Source: Paenibacillus lautus NBRC 15380 (GTDB lineage: Bacteria; Bacillota; Bacilli; Paenibacillales; Paenibacillaceae). From it: a stretch of 64,000 bases of DNA. This document shows positions 51,623-59,465 of the stretch, piece after piece (the first letter of the stretch is position 1; every line of letters starts with the position of its first letter). Location of the stretch: NCBI RefSeq assembly GCF_004000945.1, contig NZ_BIMF01000015.1, forward strand, positions 62,001-126,000, in the 5' to 3' direction. A program made the position numbers and the translations under genes. Under the pieces are notes generated by a model that worked only from the letters and a program-made list of their open reading frames with translations, had not been told where the DNA came from and searched no databases.

Positions 51623-52278
51623 GATCTAATTCCTCCTTTCACCTTTAACACGCGAACTATAAGTACCAGTCCAGCATACATAGCTTTTCCGCAGGAGATT
51701 TTCGCTATGCAGTTAAGCTCTGTGGAAATTTGCGGCGGACCGTTAAAGATCGGCACTACATCGATTTGAGGCAGCTCTTCCATGATCAGGCGATACGACA
51801 TCCATCCAAGAAGCGTATGCTTTATGCCATGCAGCAGCCCGGTCGCTACCGCCGTATCAGCCGCATGCTCCAAAGCAATTCGGGTGGACCAGCGCACATC
51901 CATGAGATGAACGGCCGCCATCGTTTGCCTCATCCATTTTTTGAAACCTTTTGTTGAAAGCACAGCTCGCCCGTAATCCTTAAATTTGATCGTTCTGCTC
52001 GAAGCCTTTTCCTTTTTTGAATCGTGTGTATTTCCCTCTTCTCCGTCTACAGGAACGGTTTCCTTCTTAAACTCGATCCCACCGTTCGCCAGGTGAAAGG
52101 GGACTGCATATTTGCGCGTAATCAAGCCGAAGATCATTTTGATTTCCGCTAATACTTTATATTCATCTTTTTTTAGAACCACATCCAGCTTAATCGTTAC
52201 CTTGGAACGAAGCACAACGACCAGCAATATGATGAGGAGAACGACCAAACCGACCGCCAGAAAGATCCATACCCTCAC
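51595..52278 (-). CDS. DUF2953 membrane protein (YtfI-like)
   Basis: 227 residues, GTG start at 52278. One membrane helix at residues 4-24, then a soluble domain with KVTIKLDVVLKKDEYKVLAEIKMIFGLI and the family-like WSTRIALEHAADTAVATGLLHGIKHTLLGWM. DUF2953 proteins accompany YtfJ in spore formers, supporting a role in sporulation. Overlaps ytfJ by 28 bases. Confidence 0.85.
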   Translation of the reverse strand: MRVWIFLAVGLVVLLIILLVVVLRSKVTIKLDVVLKKDEYKVLAEIKMIFGLITRKYAVPFHLANGGIEFKKETVPVDGEEGNTHDSKKEKASSRTIKFKDYGRAVLSTKGFKKWMRQTMAAVHLMDVRWSTRIALEHAADTAVATGLLHGIKHTLLGWMSYRLIMEELPQIDVVPIFNGPPQISTELNCIAKISCGKAMYAGLVLIVRVLKVKGGIRSWQNTLFKA

Positions 52279-52397
52279 GAAGTAACCCCCAAGACGTACT
52301 TAGTAAAATGTTATCCGCTTGGCTTAGTATGGCAAAAGCACCTCCAAATGATGCGAAACTGTTCCAAGTCCTTGATTTCAAACTTTCGCAAGCGGCA

Positions 52398-52440
52398 TAA
52401 AAAAATCCCGGACGGTGGATTCCTCCACGCCCAGGATTCT
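52398..52440 (-). terminator. Terminator of scpA-scpB
   Basis: AATCCTGGGCGTGGA and TCCACCGTCCGGGATT pair imperfectly and are followed by TTTTTTTATG on the minus strand. Confidence 0.8.
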
Positions 52441-52466
52441 ATTACAATCTTTCGTGTGTATAATGG

Positions 52467-53072
52467 CTAACTTTCCTCTACATCATCGAACGTAAGCTGA
52501 CGACCGTCAAGCTTATCAAACAACAGCTGCGTTTCCTCTTCTAAATTATCGTTATCCTCAAATTGCGACGGCTCCGGCAAATCCTTGATGTTGGCAAGCC
52601 CGAAGTATTCCAGGAAGGACTTGGTCGTTCCATACAAAATCGGTCTGCCAATCGCCTCGGCGCGTCCGACTTCCTCGATCAATCCTTTGCTTACCAGCGT
52701 ATGAATAGCCCGTTCGGACTTGACACCGCGGATATCTTCAATCTCTACGCGCGTAATCGGTTGCCGATAGGCAACGATGGAGAGTGTTTCGAGTGCGGCT
52801 TGCGACAAGGAGGAGCGGGAAGGCGAATACGCCAGGCGCTCGAAATACGGAGCGTGCTCGGCCAGCGTAGCGATTTTGTAACTCCCCGCAATCTGTACGA
52901 TCTGAATCCCCCGCTCATGGCGCTCCCATTCTTCCTTCATATCTTCAAGCGCTTCGCCAACCAGGCCATCCGACTGCTCGGTGATCTCAGCAATTTGCCT
53001 AACCGACAAGCCCTCTTCTCCCGACAGGAACAGAAGCCCCTCAATAATCGATTTCAGCTTCGGATAATCCAT
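52467..53072 (-). CDS. scpB: Chromosome segregation and condensation protein ScpB
   Basis: Kleisin-associated subunit that binds ScpA and SMC. The double winged-helix pattern (LKSIIEGLLFLSGEEGLSVRQIAEI; AALETLSIVAYRQPITRVEIEDIRGVKSERAIHTLVSKGLIEEVGR) is intact and an acidic tail follows. I set the start at 53072 (MDYPKLKS), with AAGGA upstream, giving 201 residues. It overlaps the scpA end by 32 bases. Confidence 0.94.
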   Translation of the reverse strand: MDYPKLKSIIEGLLFLSGEEGLSVRQIAEITEQSDGLVGEALEDMKEEWERHERGIQIVQIAGSYKIATLAEHAPYFERLAYSPSRSSLSQAALETLSIVAYRQPITRVEIEDIRGVKSERAIHTLVSKGLIEEVGRAEAIGRPILYGTTKSFLEYFGLANIKDLPEPSQFEDNDNLEEETQLLFDKLDGRQLTFDDVEES

Positions 53073-53832
53073 CAATGCGTCCTTCCCCTCTCCACTCCAT
53101 GACGATATCTTCAAACAACTTCTCCTGGTAGCACAAAATTTGCTTCATTTTCATCAGCTCCAAAATGGCCAGGAAGGTGACTACGATTTCATGCCGTACC
53201 ATCTCTTCGTGAAGCAGCTTGGAGAACAGTATCCTGCCTCCCGGCCCAACCTCCTCCAGGGCATCCATGACCTGACGGATCCGGTCCTTTACCGATATTT
53301 CATCCCGCTGAATACGGGCATACGATGTGCGTTTGACTGCTTTGTTTAACGCTTTTTGAAAAGCAGCGATCAAATCCGAAATATGTAATCCCTGCACCGG
53401 GTTCTCTTCCACTTCCGGCATGTAAGGCGTGAGATCTTCGGCTTCCTTGGAATACATCAGACTGCGTTCCCATTCCTTCTCATGCAAATGGCGGGCGATG
53501 CCTTTGTACTTGCGGTATTCGATCAGCTTGGCAATGAGCTCTGCTCTCGGATCCATGTCATCCTCTTCATAAAAATCAAACTCGTCCATCTCGATAACCG
53601 GAGGCTTCGGAAGCAATAACTTGCTCTTTATAGACAGCAGCGTTGCAGCCATGACCAGAAATTCGCTCGTAATTTCCAGCTCCAGCTCCTGCATGTTGTG
53701 CAAATAGGCCATGTATTGTTCGGTAATCTCGCTGACGGGAATATCCTGGATGTCGATTTCCGCTTTATCAATCAAATGCAGCAGCAGATCGAGCGGTCCT
53801 TCAAACGTTTCCAGCTTGTATAATACGGTCAC
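53041..53832 (-). CDS. scpA: Segregation and condensation protein ScpA
   Basis: Kleisin subunit of the SMC complex. The N-terminus (LYKLETFEGPLDLLLHLIDKAEIDIQDIPV) binds SMC neck, the middle is acidic, and the C-terminal winged helix (RHEIVVTFLAILELMKMKQILCYQE) binds the SMC head. Start at the GTG at 53832 with GGGAGG upstream. Length 263. The overlap with scpB suggests coupled translation. Confidence 0.95.
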   Translation of the reverse strand: MTVLYKLETFEGPLDLLLHLIDKAEIDIQDIPVSEITEQYMAYLHNMQELELEITSEFLVMAATLLSIKSKLLLPKPPVIEMDEFDFYEEDDMDPRAELIAKLIEYRKYKGIARHLHEKEWERSLMYSKEAEDLTPYMPEVEENPVQGLHISDLIAAFQKALNKAVKRTSYARIQRDEISVKDRIRQVMDALEEVGPGGRILFSKLLHEEMVRHEIVVTFLAILELMKMKQILCYQEKLFEDIVMEWRGEGRIDGLSEAEIDY

Positions 53833-53848
53833 GGTGAATCCTCCCGCC

Positions 53849-53890
53849 AAAAAAATAAAATGCAGTGCTCCAAAAAAAGAGCACTACATT
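53849..53890 (-). terminator. Terminator of the riboflavin operon
   Basis: TGTAGTGCTC and GAGCACTGCA pair across a T-rich loop, followed by TTTTATTTTTTT on the minus strand, ten bases after the ribH stop. Confidence 0.85.
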
Positions 53891-53899
53891 AAATAAGCA

Positions 53900-54367
53900 C
53901 TATTTTAGGCTTTTCGTCAAGTTCGCCATTTCGATGGCTGCCATGGCGGAATCCCAGCCTTTATTGCCGGCCTTCGTTCCTGCACGTTCCACGGCTTGTT
54001 CGATATTCTCCGTCGTAACGACACCGAAAATCGTTGGTACACCGGTCTTCAGGTTAATTGCGGATACCCCCTTGGCCACTTCGTTGCACACATAATCATA
54101 ATGCGTGGTGGAGCCGCGAATGACGGTTCCCAAGGTGATGATGGCATCGTATTTGCCGCTTTCTGCCATTTTTTGGGCAATGAGCGGGATTTCAAACGCA
54201 CCCGGCACCCATGCGACATCGACTTCGTTCTCCTGTGCACCGTGACGCTTCAATGCGTCCAGTGCGCCGCTCAGCAGCTTGCTCGTGATGAATTCGTTGA
54301 ACCGACCTACGACGATACCGTACTTTAGACCCTCGGATACTAATTTACCTTCAAATATTGTTGCCAT
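53900..54367 (-). CDS. ribH: 6,7-dimethyl-8-ribityllumazine synthase
   Basis: Condenses 5-amino-6-ribitylaminouracil with dihydroxybutanone phosphate; usually a 60-subunit capsid. Motifs: YGIVVGRFNEFITSKLL, WVPGAFEIPLIAQKM, ALGTVIRG-type ITLGTVIRGSTTHYDYVCNEVAKG and FGVVTTENIEQAVERAG. Length 155. AAAGGAAG lies upstream. It is the last rib gene, separated from ribBA by 260 bases containing an inverted repeat. Confidence 0.96.
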   Translation of the reverse strand: MATIFEGKLVSEGLKYGIVVGRFNEFITSKLLSGALDALKRHGAQENEVDVAWVPGAFEIPLIAQKMAESGKYDAIITLGTVIRGSTTHYDYVCNEVAKGVSAINLKTGVPTIFGVVTTENIEQAVERAGTKAGNKGWDSAMAAIEMANLTKSLK

Positions 54368-54481
54368 TGTTGGATGACTTCCTTTCGGTTTGGAGTTTAT
54401 ATAAGGTCAAACATGGATTTGGGATGACATCGATATGGCTGCCCGCTGCGCTGACGGCTACTGCTTCCGATCGCTGTTAAC

Positions 54482-54523
54482 TCCTGATTTCATGATCTAT
54501 TTTCTGGAGGGAAGAAATCAGGA
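54482..54523. repeat. Imperfect long inverted repeat between ribBA and ribH
   Basis: TCCTGATTTC and GAAATCAGGA are perfect 10-bp arms about 20 bases apart. Pairing continues outwards imperfectly for another 12 or so bases (GATCGCTGTTAA against TTTAAAGGCGACC). There is no T-tract. It could be a dispersed intergenic repeat or an mRNA processing hairpin. The surrounding 260-base gap holds no gene I can support. Confidence 0.6.
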
Positions 54524-54628
54524 TTTAAAGGCGACCGCTGACGCTTCTCCAGCAGCATTCCGTCCTCTTCGCTGGGTCATTCCATGAGGCAAACCTCCCC
54601 ACATGATTGACCTTTTGTTATTTGGTGA

Positions 54629-55867
54629 TTAGTTGGTGCTCTCGTTTTGCTCGATATCACTGAATTTCAGCATATGACCGAGCTTCGCTTGCTTGGTATG
54701 CAGGTAGCCCGTGTTATCCTCGTTCTCCGGCATTTGGATCGGAACGCGCTCGACAACCTCCAGGCCATAACCTTCGAGGCCTTTGATTTTGCGCGGATTG
54801 TTTGTCAGCAATCGGATCTTTCTGATCCCCAGATCCTTCAGGATCTGGGCTCCGATGCCGTAATCACGCAGATCCGCCGCAAAACCGAGCTTTAGGTTGG
54901 CGTCCACGGTGTCGAGTCCCTCTTCCTGGAGCTTGTAGGCTTTCAGTTTGTTGATTAAGCCAATGCCCCGCCCCTCCTGGCGCATGTAGAGAAGAACGCC
55001 TCTACCCGCTTCATCGATTTGGCGGAGTGCCGCCTCGAATTGGGGACCGCAATCGCAGCGATGGGAGTGAAACACGTCTCCTGTCAGGCACTCGGAATGC
55101 ACGCGCACAAGCACAGGCTCATTTCCATCGATCTCCCCTTTTACCAGGGCTACATGCTCTTTATTGTCCACGTCGTTGGTGTAGGCAACGGCCTGAAACA
55201 CGCCAAAGTCGGTCGGCATCCGCACAGCTACCTCTCGCTGGACAAGCTTTTCTTTTTCATTGCGGTAATGAATCAGATCCTTGATGCTAATCAGCTTCAG
55301 ATCATGCTTCTTCGCAATCTCCACGAGATCCGGCAGCCTGGCCATTGTGCCGTCTTCCTTGATCACTTCACAGATGACGCCGGCCGGATAGGAGCCGCTC
55401 AATCTAGCAAGATCGACAGCCGCTTCCGTATGTCCTGCCCGGCGCAAGACGCCTCCATCTTTTGCGATCAGCGGGAACATATGACCGGGTCTTCGGAAAT
55501 CGGAGCCAGATGCACTCGAATCCAGTATACCTTTGACGGTTATGGACCGCTCATAGGCAGATATGCCTGTTGTGGTGTCCTTATGATCAATGGAAACCGT
55601 AAAGGCCGTTCCATGATAATCCGTATTTTGGGCAACCATCGGTTTGAGGTCGAGCTCCTGAGCTCTGCTCTGCGTCATGGGCAAACATACCAAACCTCGG
55701 CCTTCGGTGATCATAAAATTAATGACCTCCGGGGTTGCCTTATCTGCTAATGCGATAAAATCGCCCTCATTCTCACGGTCTTCATCATCTACGACAATGA
55801 CGACCTTGCCTTCCTTCAAATCTGTTAACGCCTCTTCGATTGTATGAAATGAAAAGCGCTCATCCAT
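54629..55867 (-). CDS. ribBA: Bifunctional DHBP synthase / GTP cyclohydrolase II
   Basis: Fusion of two riboflavin enzymes, 412 residues. The N-terminal half makes 3,4-dihydroxy-2-butanone 4-phosphate (VDDEDRENEGDF; RPGHMFPLIAKDGGVLRRAGHTEAAVDL). The C-terminal half opens the GTP ring (RVHSECLTGDVFHSHRCDCGPQ with zinc cysteines; YMRQEGRGIGLINKL). AAGGAGGAG precedes the ATG. Third gene of the riboflavin operon. Confidence 0.97.
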   Translation of the reverse strand: MDERFSFHTIEEALTDLKEGKVVIVVDDEDRENEGDFIALADKATPEVINFMITEGRGLVCLPMTQSRAQELDLKPMVAQNTDYHGTAFTVSIDHKDTTTGISAYERSITVKGILDSSASGSDFRRPGHMFPLIAKDGGVLRRAGHTEAAVDLARLSGSYPAGVICEVIKEDGTMARLPDLVEIAKKHDLKLISIKDLIHYRNEKEKLVQREVAVRMPTDFGVFQAVAYTNDVDNKEHVALVKGEIDGNEPVLVRVHSECLTGDVFHSHRCDCGPQFEAALRQIDEAGRGVLLYMRQEGRGIGLINKLKAYKLQEEGLDTVDANLKLGFAADLRDYGIGAQILKDLGIRKIRLLTNNPRKIKGLEGYGLEVVERVPIQMPENEDNTGYLHTKQAKLGHMLKFSDIEQNESTN

Positions 55868-55912
55868 CGCTACTCCTCCTTCTTCTCATGGAGACCATAT
55901 AAAGCACCCGGC

Positions 55913-56581
55913 TTAGGCAAATCCATGCTCCGCAAGATAATCCCTGCTGATTCCCGGTTTTGTCCCGCCTTGATTCCCTGCTCCTTGTGAGCCGTAATGC
56001 AGCAGGTGATCTACATATTTCCCTAAAATGTCGCATTCGATATTAATCGTATCGCCTGCTTTTTTATAAGCCAGCACCGTCTCCGCCAGCGTGTGGGGGA
56101 TGATGGATACCGTAAAGGAGGAATCTGTTGTTTTGACAACGGTCAAGCTGATTCCATCCAGTGTGACGGAGCCTTTCGGAATGATATATTTGAATACGTC
56201 CCCATTCGCAGGCGCGATCTCGTATACCACGGCATTCTGATCTGCCTGTACGCTCCGTATGACGCCGACGCCATCCACATGCCCCTGAACGATATGGCCT
56301 CCAAATCTACCTCCGGCCGCCATCGCCCGTTCCAGATTCACCTTTCCGCCTGGCTGCAGCTCCTTAAGATTGGTATTTCTATAGGTTTCCGGCATCACGT
56401 CTACCGTAAATATACCTTTGTCAATGGTTGTAGCTGTCAAACAGACGCCGTTAACGGATACGCTGTCCCCCAGCTTTAAATCATCCATGATCCGGCTAGC
56501 GGAAATACTGAGCAGCATGGCTTCGCCTTTCCGTCCGATACGCCTCATCTCGCCGATCTCCTCAACCAATCCAGTAAACAC
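55913..56581 (-). CDS. ribE: Riboflavin synthase alpha chain
   Basis: Dismutates two lumazines into riboflavin. Two similar barrel domains are visible: MFTGLVEEIGEMRRIG with SVSVNGVCLTAT, then VQGHVDGVGVIRSV with GSVTLDGISLTV. Length 222. Starts with GTG at 56581 behind AAAGGAGG. It follows ribD by about 20 bases. Confidence 0.95.
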   Translation of the reverse strand: MFTGLVEEIGEMRRIGRKGEAMLLSISASRIMDDLKLGDSVSVNGVCLTATTIDKGIFTVDVMPETYRNTNLKELQPGGKVNLERAMAAGGRFGGHIVQGHVDGVGVIRSVQADQNAVVYEIAPANGDVFKYIIPKGSVTLDGISLTVVKTTDSSFTVSIIPHTLAETVLAYKKAGDTINIECDILGKYVDHLLHYGSQGAGNQGGTKPGISRDYLAEHGFA

Positions 56582-56604
56582 AGGCTTCCCTCCTTTCTTT
56601 CTCC

Positions 56605-57705
56605 TTATTTCCAGACCGGAATCCCGGTGACGTAAATATTGTCGCCCAGTCTTTCCGTCTCAAGTCCTGTCAGCATAATCGCTTGATCCATCTGTTCGTA
56701 TCCGCTGAACATGTAATTTCCAGGCGCATCGTACCCTCCGATAATCTTAGGGGCGATAAACTGGATGAGCCGATCCACCAGCTTCTGTTCCAGCATCGAG
56801 CCATTCAGCGTGCCGCCACCTTCCAGCAAAATGGAGGCAATCCCCATCTGTCCCAGCTTCGCCAGCGCAGCCTTCAGATCCACACGCGGTCCTGGCCCGC
56901 AGGGGATGACCTGAGCTCCCAGCTCTTCCAGCCCGGTCCGCTTCGTCTCATCCGCCTGTTCCGTCGTCAAAATCCACGTTGGCGCCAATCCGTCTGTCAC
57001 GACATGGCTGTCGAGCGGGATTCGCAAGCTGGAATCCACAATGATCCTAACCGGATGCAGCCCTTCCACGCCAAGTCTCGTCGTCAGACTCGGATTATCG
57101 GCGATAACTGTAGACACGCCTACCATGATGCCTTGATGGCGATGACGCAGCGTATGCACAAGTTCTCTTGATTCATCATTGGATATCCACTTGCTATCAC
57201 CGGTTTTCGAAGCGATCTTGCCGTCCAGCGTGCTGGCCGTCTTTAACGTAACGAAGGGCTGACCCGTCGTAATGAATTTAATGAAGGTTTCGTTCAAGCG
57301 AAGAGCACGCTCCTTAAGGACACCGGTCTCAACCCGGATTCCCGCTGCACGCAGCATTTGAATCCCTTTGCCCGCAACCAGAGGATTGGGGTCCTCGCAA
57401 GCAACAACCACTCGCTGAACACCCTCGGCAATCAGCCTCTCGCTGCAAGGCGGCGTTGTACCGTAGTGACTGCAGGGTTCCAGTGTCACGTACACCGTAC
57501 TGCCCGCCGCTTTGCTGCCAGCCATATTCAGGGCATGAACCTCAGCGTGCGGTGTTCCACGCTCCAAATGCGTTCCTACTCCTGCAAGCGCGCCATCCTT
57601 AACTATGACACAGCCGACAACCGGATTAATCCCGGTTTGACCCTGAGCACGTTCAGCAAGGTCCAGCGCAAGTGACATATAGAATTCATCGTTGACGATA
57701 TCCAT
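56605..57705 (-). CDS. ribD: Bifunctional pyrimidine deaminase/reductase RibD
   Basis: Second and third steps of riboflavin synthesis. The N-terminal deaminase domain has the zinc site HAEVHALNMAG and PCSHYGTTPPCSE; the C-terminal NADPH reductase has LKTASTLDGKIAS, GVSTVIADNPSLTTR and LLEGGGTLNGSM. I start it at 57705 (MDIVNDEFYM), 366 residues; an ATG three codons earlier lies too near the ribosome site. First gene behind the FMN riboswitch. Confidence 0.96.
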   Translation of the reverse strand: MDIVNDEFYMSLALDLAERAQGQTGINPVVGCVIVKDGALAGVGTHLERGTPHAEVHALNMAGSKAAGSTVYVTLEPCSHYGTTPPCSERLIAEGVQRVVVACEDPNPLVAGKGIQMLRAAGIRVETGVLKERALRLNETFIKFITTGQPFVTLKTASTLDGKIASKTGDSKWISNDESRELVHTLRHRHQGIMVGVSTVIADNPSLTTRLGVEGLHPVRIIVDSSLRIPLDSHVVTDGLAPTWILTTEQADETKRTGLEELGAQVIPCGPGPRVDLKAALAKLGQMGIASILLEGGGTLNGSMLEQKLVDRLIQFIAPKIIGGYDAPGNYMFSGYEQMDQAIMLTGLETERLGDNIYVTGIPVWK

Positions 57706-57734
57706 GCTAAACATGCTCCTTTCCCAACGTTCAC

Positions 57735-57781
57735 ATAAAAAAGCCCTGCCAAAGATTCGGGGGAATCCTTAACAGAGCTTG
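57735..57781 (-). terminator. Terminator of the FMN riboswitch expression platform
   Basis: AAGCTCTG and the complementary CAGGGCTT close a stem whose inner part is AAGGATTC against GAATCTTT, followed by TTTTTTATG on the minus strand. It ends about 30 bases before ribD. Confidence 0.75.
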
Positions 57782-57978
57782 ATGGAAGTTAATAATCGAC
57801 CACGCTAAATAACCGTCATGAATACAGGATTTGCTTATAACAAACAACTCAAATCCGTTACCGGCTACATCAAATCATCGCAAGTACAGGTTTGAACCGC
57901 ATGTGAAAACCTGCACATAACGCATATCACGTTGTGCGCATAGACACAAATAGCACATGTTGCTTATGTGTCTTTCAC

Positions 57979-58153
57979 TCCTTCTCCCATCCAGACTATA
58001 CTGTCGGTCCCGGATTTTCACCAGGTCCACCGCATACGGTGTGTAACAACACACACATATCCGGGTCACGGACTAAGACGCAGCCATCTGCTTTCTAAAG
58101 CTCAATCACTGCGTTCATCACCGCCGGTAGGGAATTTCACCCTGCCCCGAAGG
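57979..58153 (-). promoter_or_regulatory. FMN riboswitch (RFN element)
   Basis: On the minus strand the RFN consensus is clear: GGGGCAGGGTGAAATTCCC, ACCGGCGGT, AGCCCGCGA-like internal arms (GATTGAGCTTTAGAAAGCAGA), GGACCTGGTGAAAATCCGGG-type ending (GATTTGGTGA core seen as CCTGGTGAAAATCCGGGA) and a final CCGACAGTATAGTCTGGATGGGAGAAGG. With FMN bound, the terminator at 57735-57781 should form and shut off ribD-ribE-ribBA-ribH. Confidence 0.95.
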
Positions 58154-58187
58154 ATTAAACATATGAAATTGTTTGATCTTATGAAGA

Positions 58188-58216
58188 ATCTTATCACCAC
58201 CTTTTGAAAATTGCAA
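58188..58216 (-). promoter_or_regulatory. Promoter of the riboflavin operon
   Basis: TTGCAA (58216-58211), 17 bases, TAAGAT (58193-58188), placing the start of transcription about 25 bases before the riboswitch. Confidence 0.65.
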
Positions 58217-58255
58217 GAAAAAACAACTAACTTTTTTAAAGTCTATAACTTAATA

Positions 58256-58292
58256 CCAATATGTGTATTGGAAGTAGAAGGAGAATTCTCCT
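58256..58292. repeat. Two adjacent palindromes upstream of the thioesterase gene
   Basis: CCAATA-TGTG-TATTGG (58256-58271) and the perfect 14-bp palindrome AGGAGAATTCTCCT (58279-58292) lie side by side, about 70-100 bases before the ATG at 58360. They may be operator sites; no regulator is known. Confidence 0.5.
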
Positions 58293-58359
58293 CCAAGGGA
58301 GAACAGTTTAAGTTGGGCAAACACGGGAACAAGATAAAGTTAAAAAGGAGCGCGCTGCG

Positions 58360-58761
58360 ATGAAAACTTCGCTGGACATTGTCGTCCGTCCTACGGAAAT
58401 CGACGTCAACGGACATGTAAATAACGCCAAATACCTGGAATATCTGGAGTGGGGCCGTGAGGAATGGTACGAAGCAGGAAACCTTCAATATGATATGTTG
58501 AAACGGCTCGGGATCCAGACCGTTACCGTCAATATCAATATCAATTACCGCAAGGAGTGCGGCCAAGGCGAAAGGCTAACCGTCGTGACCGAACCGAATT
58601 CTATCGGTCGTACGAGTTATGTGCTGATTCAGACGATTTACAACGAACAGGGAGAGCTTTGCGCGGATGCTGCTGTTACCAGTGTGGCAATGGATGTACT
58701 TACTCGTAAAAGCCGGCCTGTTCCGGAAGAGCTCCGCCAATTATTCCCTGACCCTGCGTAA
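58360..58761 (+). CDS. Acyl-CoA thioesterase, hotdog fold
   Basis: 133 residues. RPTEIDVNGHVNNAKYLEYLEWGREEWY is the 4HBT-type signature with the aspartate and HVNN loop, followed by the hotdog sheet. Such proteins release free acids from acyl-CoA or acyl carrier protein thioesters; the substrate cannot be told. AAAAGGAG precedes the ATG. A single plus-strand gene, divergent from the rib operon and convergent with ppiB. Confidence 0.88.
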   Translation: MKTSLDIVVRPTEIDVNGHVNNAKYLEYLEWGREEWYEAGNLQYDMLKRLGIQTVTVNININYRKECGQGERLTVVTEPNSIGRTSYVLIQTIYNEQGELCADAAVTSVAMDVLTRKSRPVPEELRQLFPDPA

Positions 58762-58770
58762 TCCCTCCCC

Positions 58771-58808
58771 GAATAATAAAACAGGCTTACCCTTAAGGGT
58801 GAGCCTGT
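58771..58808 (-). terminator. Terminator of ppiB
   Basis: ACAGGCTCACCCTT and AAGGGTAAGCCTGT form a 14-bp stem with one G-T pair, followed by TTTATTATT on the minus strand. It may also halt the thioesterase transcript from the other side. Confidence 0.8.
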
Positions 58809-58827
58809 CCTGAACAGAAGCTGATTT

Positions 58828-59259
58828 TTATGCTTCGTATACTTCTACTTTTTCCATTTTGTCGCGGCCTTTGAATGCATCCACGTACTCCATGCCCTCT
58901 ACAACTTTACCGAACACCGTATGTTGTCCGTCCAAATGCGGCTGCGGCTCGTAGCATACATAGAACTGGCTTCCGCCCGTGTTACGGCCGGCATGCGCCA
59001 TGGCCAAGCTTCCCCGCTCATGCTTGTTAGGGTTGATCTCGCAGTTAATTGTATAGCCAGGACCGCCGGTTCCCGTTCCCTGTGGGCAACCGCCTTGAGC
59101 CACGAATCCAGGGATTACGCGGTGAAATACAAGACCGTTATAAAAACCGGAATTTGCCAATTTCTCAAAATTAGCTACCGTGTTCGGTGCATCATTCTCA
59201 AACAGATCAAGCACAACCTCTTTGCCGTTCTCCAATGTGATCTTCGCTTTTTTAGCCAT
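58828..59259 (-). CDS. ppiB: Peptidyl-prolyl cis-trans isomerase (cyclophilin)
   Basis: Protein folding catalyst, 143 residues. The cyclophilin core is intact: FHRVIPGFVAQGGCPQGTGTGGPGY, the GSLAMAHAGRNTGGSQFYV strand with its catalytic residues, and LDGQHTVFGKVVEGM. AAGGAG lies upstream of the ATG. Located between lysA and the rib genes as in B. subtilis. Confidence 0.96.
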   Translation of the reverse strand: MAKKAKITLENGKEVVLDLFENDAPNTVANFEKLANSGFYNGLVFHRVIPGFVAQGGCPQGTGTGGPGYTINCEINPNKHERGSLAMAHAGRNTGGSQFYVCYEPQPHLDGQHTVFGKVVEGMEYVDAFKGRDKMEKVEVYEA

Positions 59260-59397
59260 ATGTGTTATCTCCTTCCGTTATTAGAACGCTTCAATCGATT
59301 TTTTTACAATGCATTGTATAGTTTACTATGAATTGAGCCCCGAAGCAAAGCGATCTTGTCCCCGTTCACACATTCCATATCAAGTCCCCGGCAAGCC

Positions 59398-59438
59398 AAA
59401 GAGCCCTGACCGCTGCCGGAGGCAGTGGCGGGCCCTCT
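59398..59438 (-). terminator. Terminator-like hairpin after lysA
   Basis: AGGGCCCGCCACTGCC and GGCAGCGGTCAGGGCTCT pair over a TCC loop. The following tract is TTTGGCTTG, only weakly U-rich. Confidence 0.65.
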
Positions 59439-59465
59439 TGGATATTAGAGGCGTAAAACATCCGT

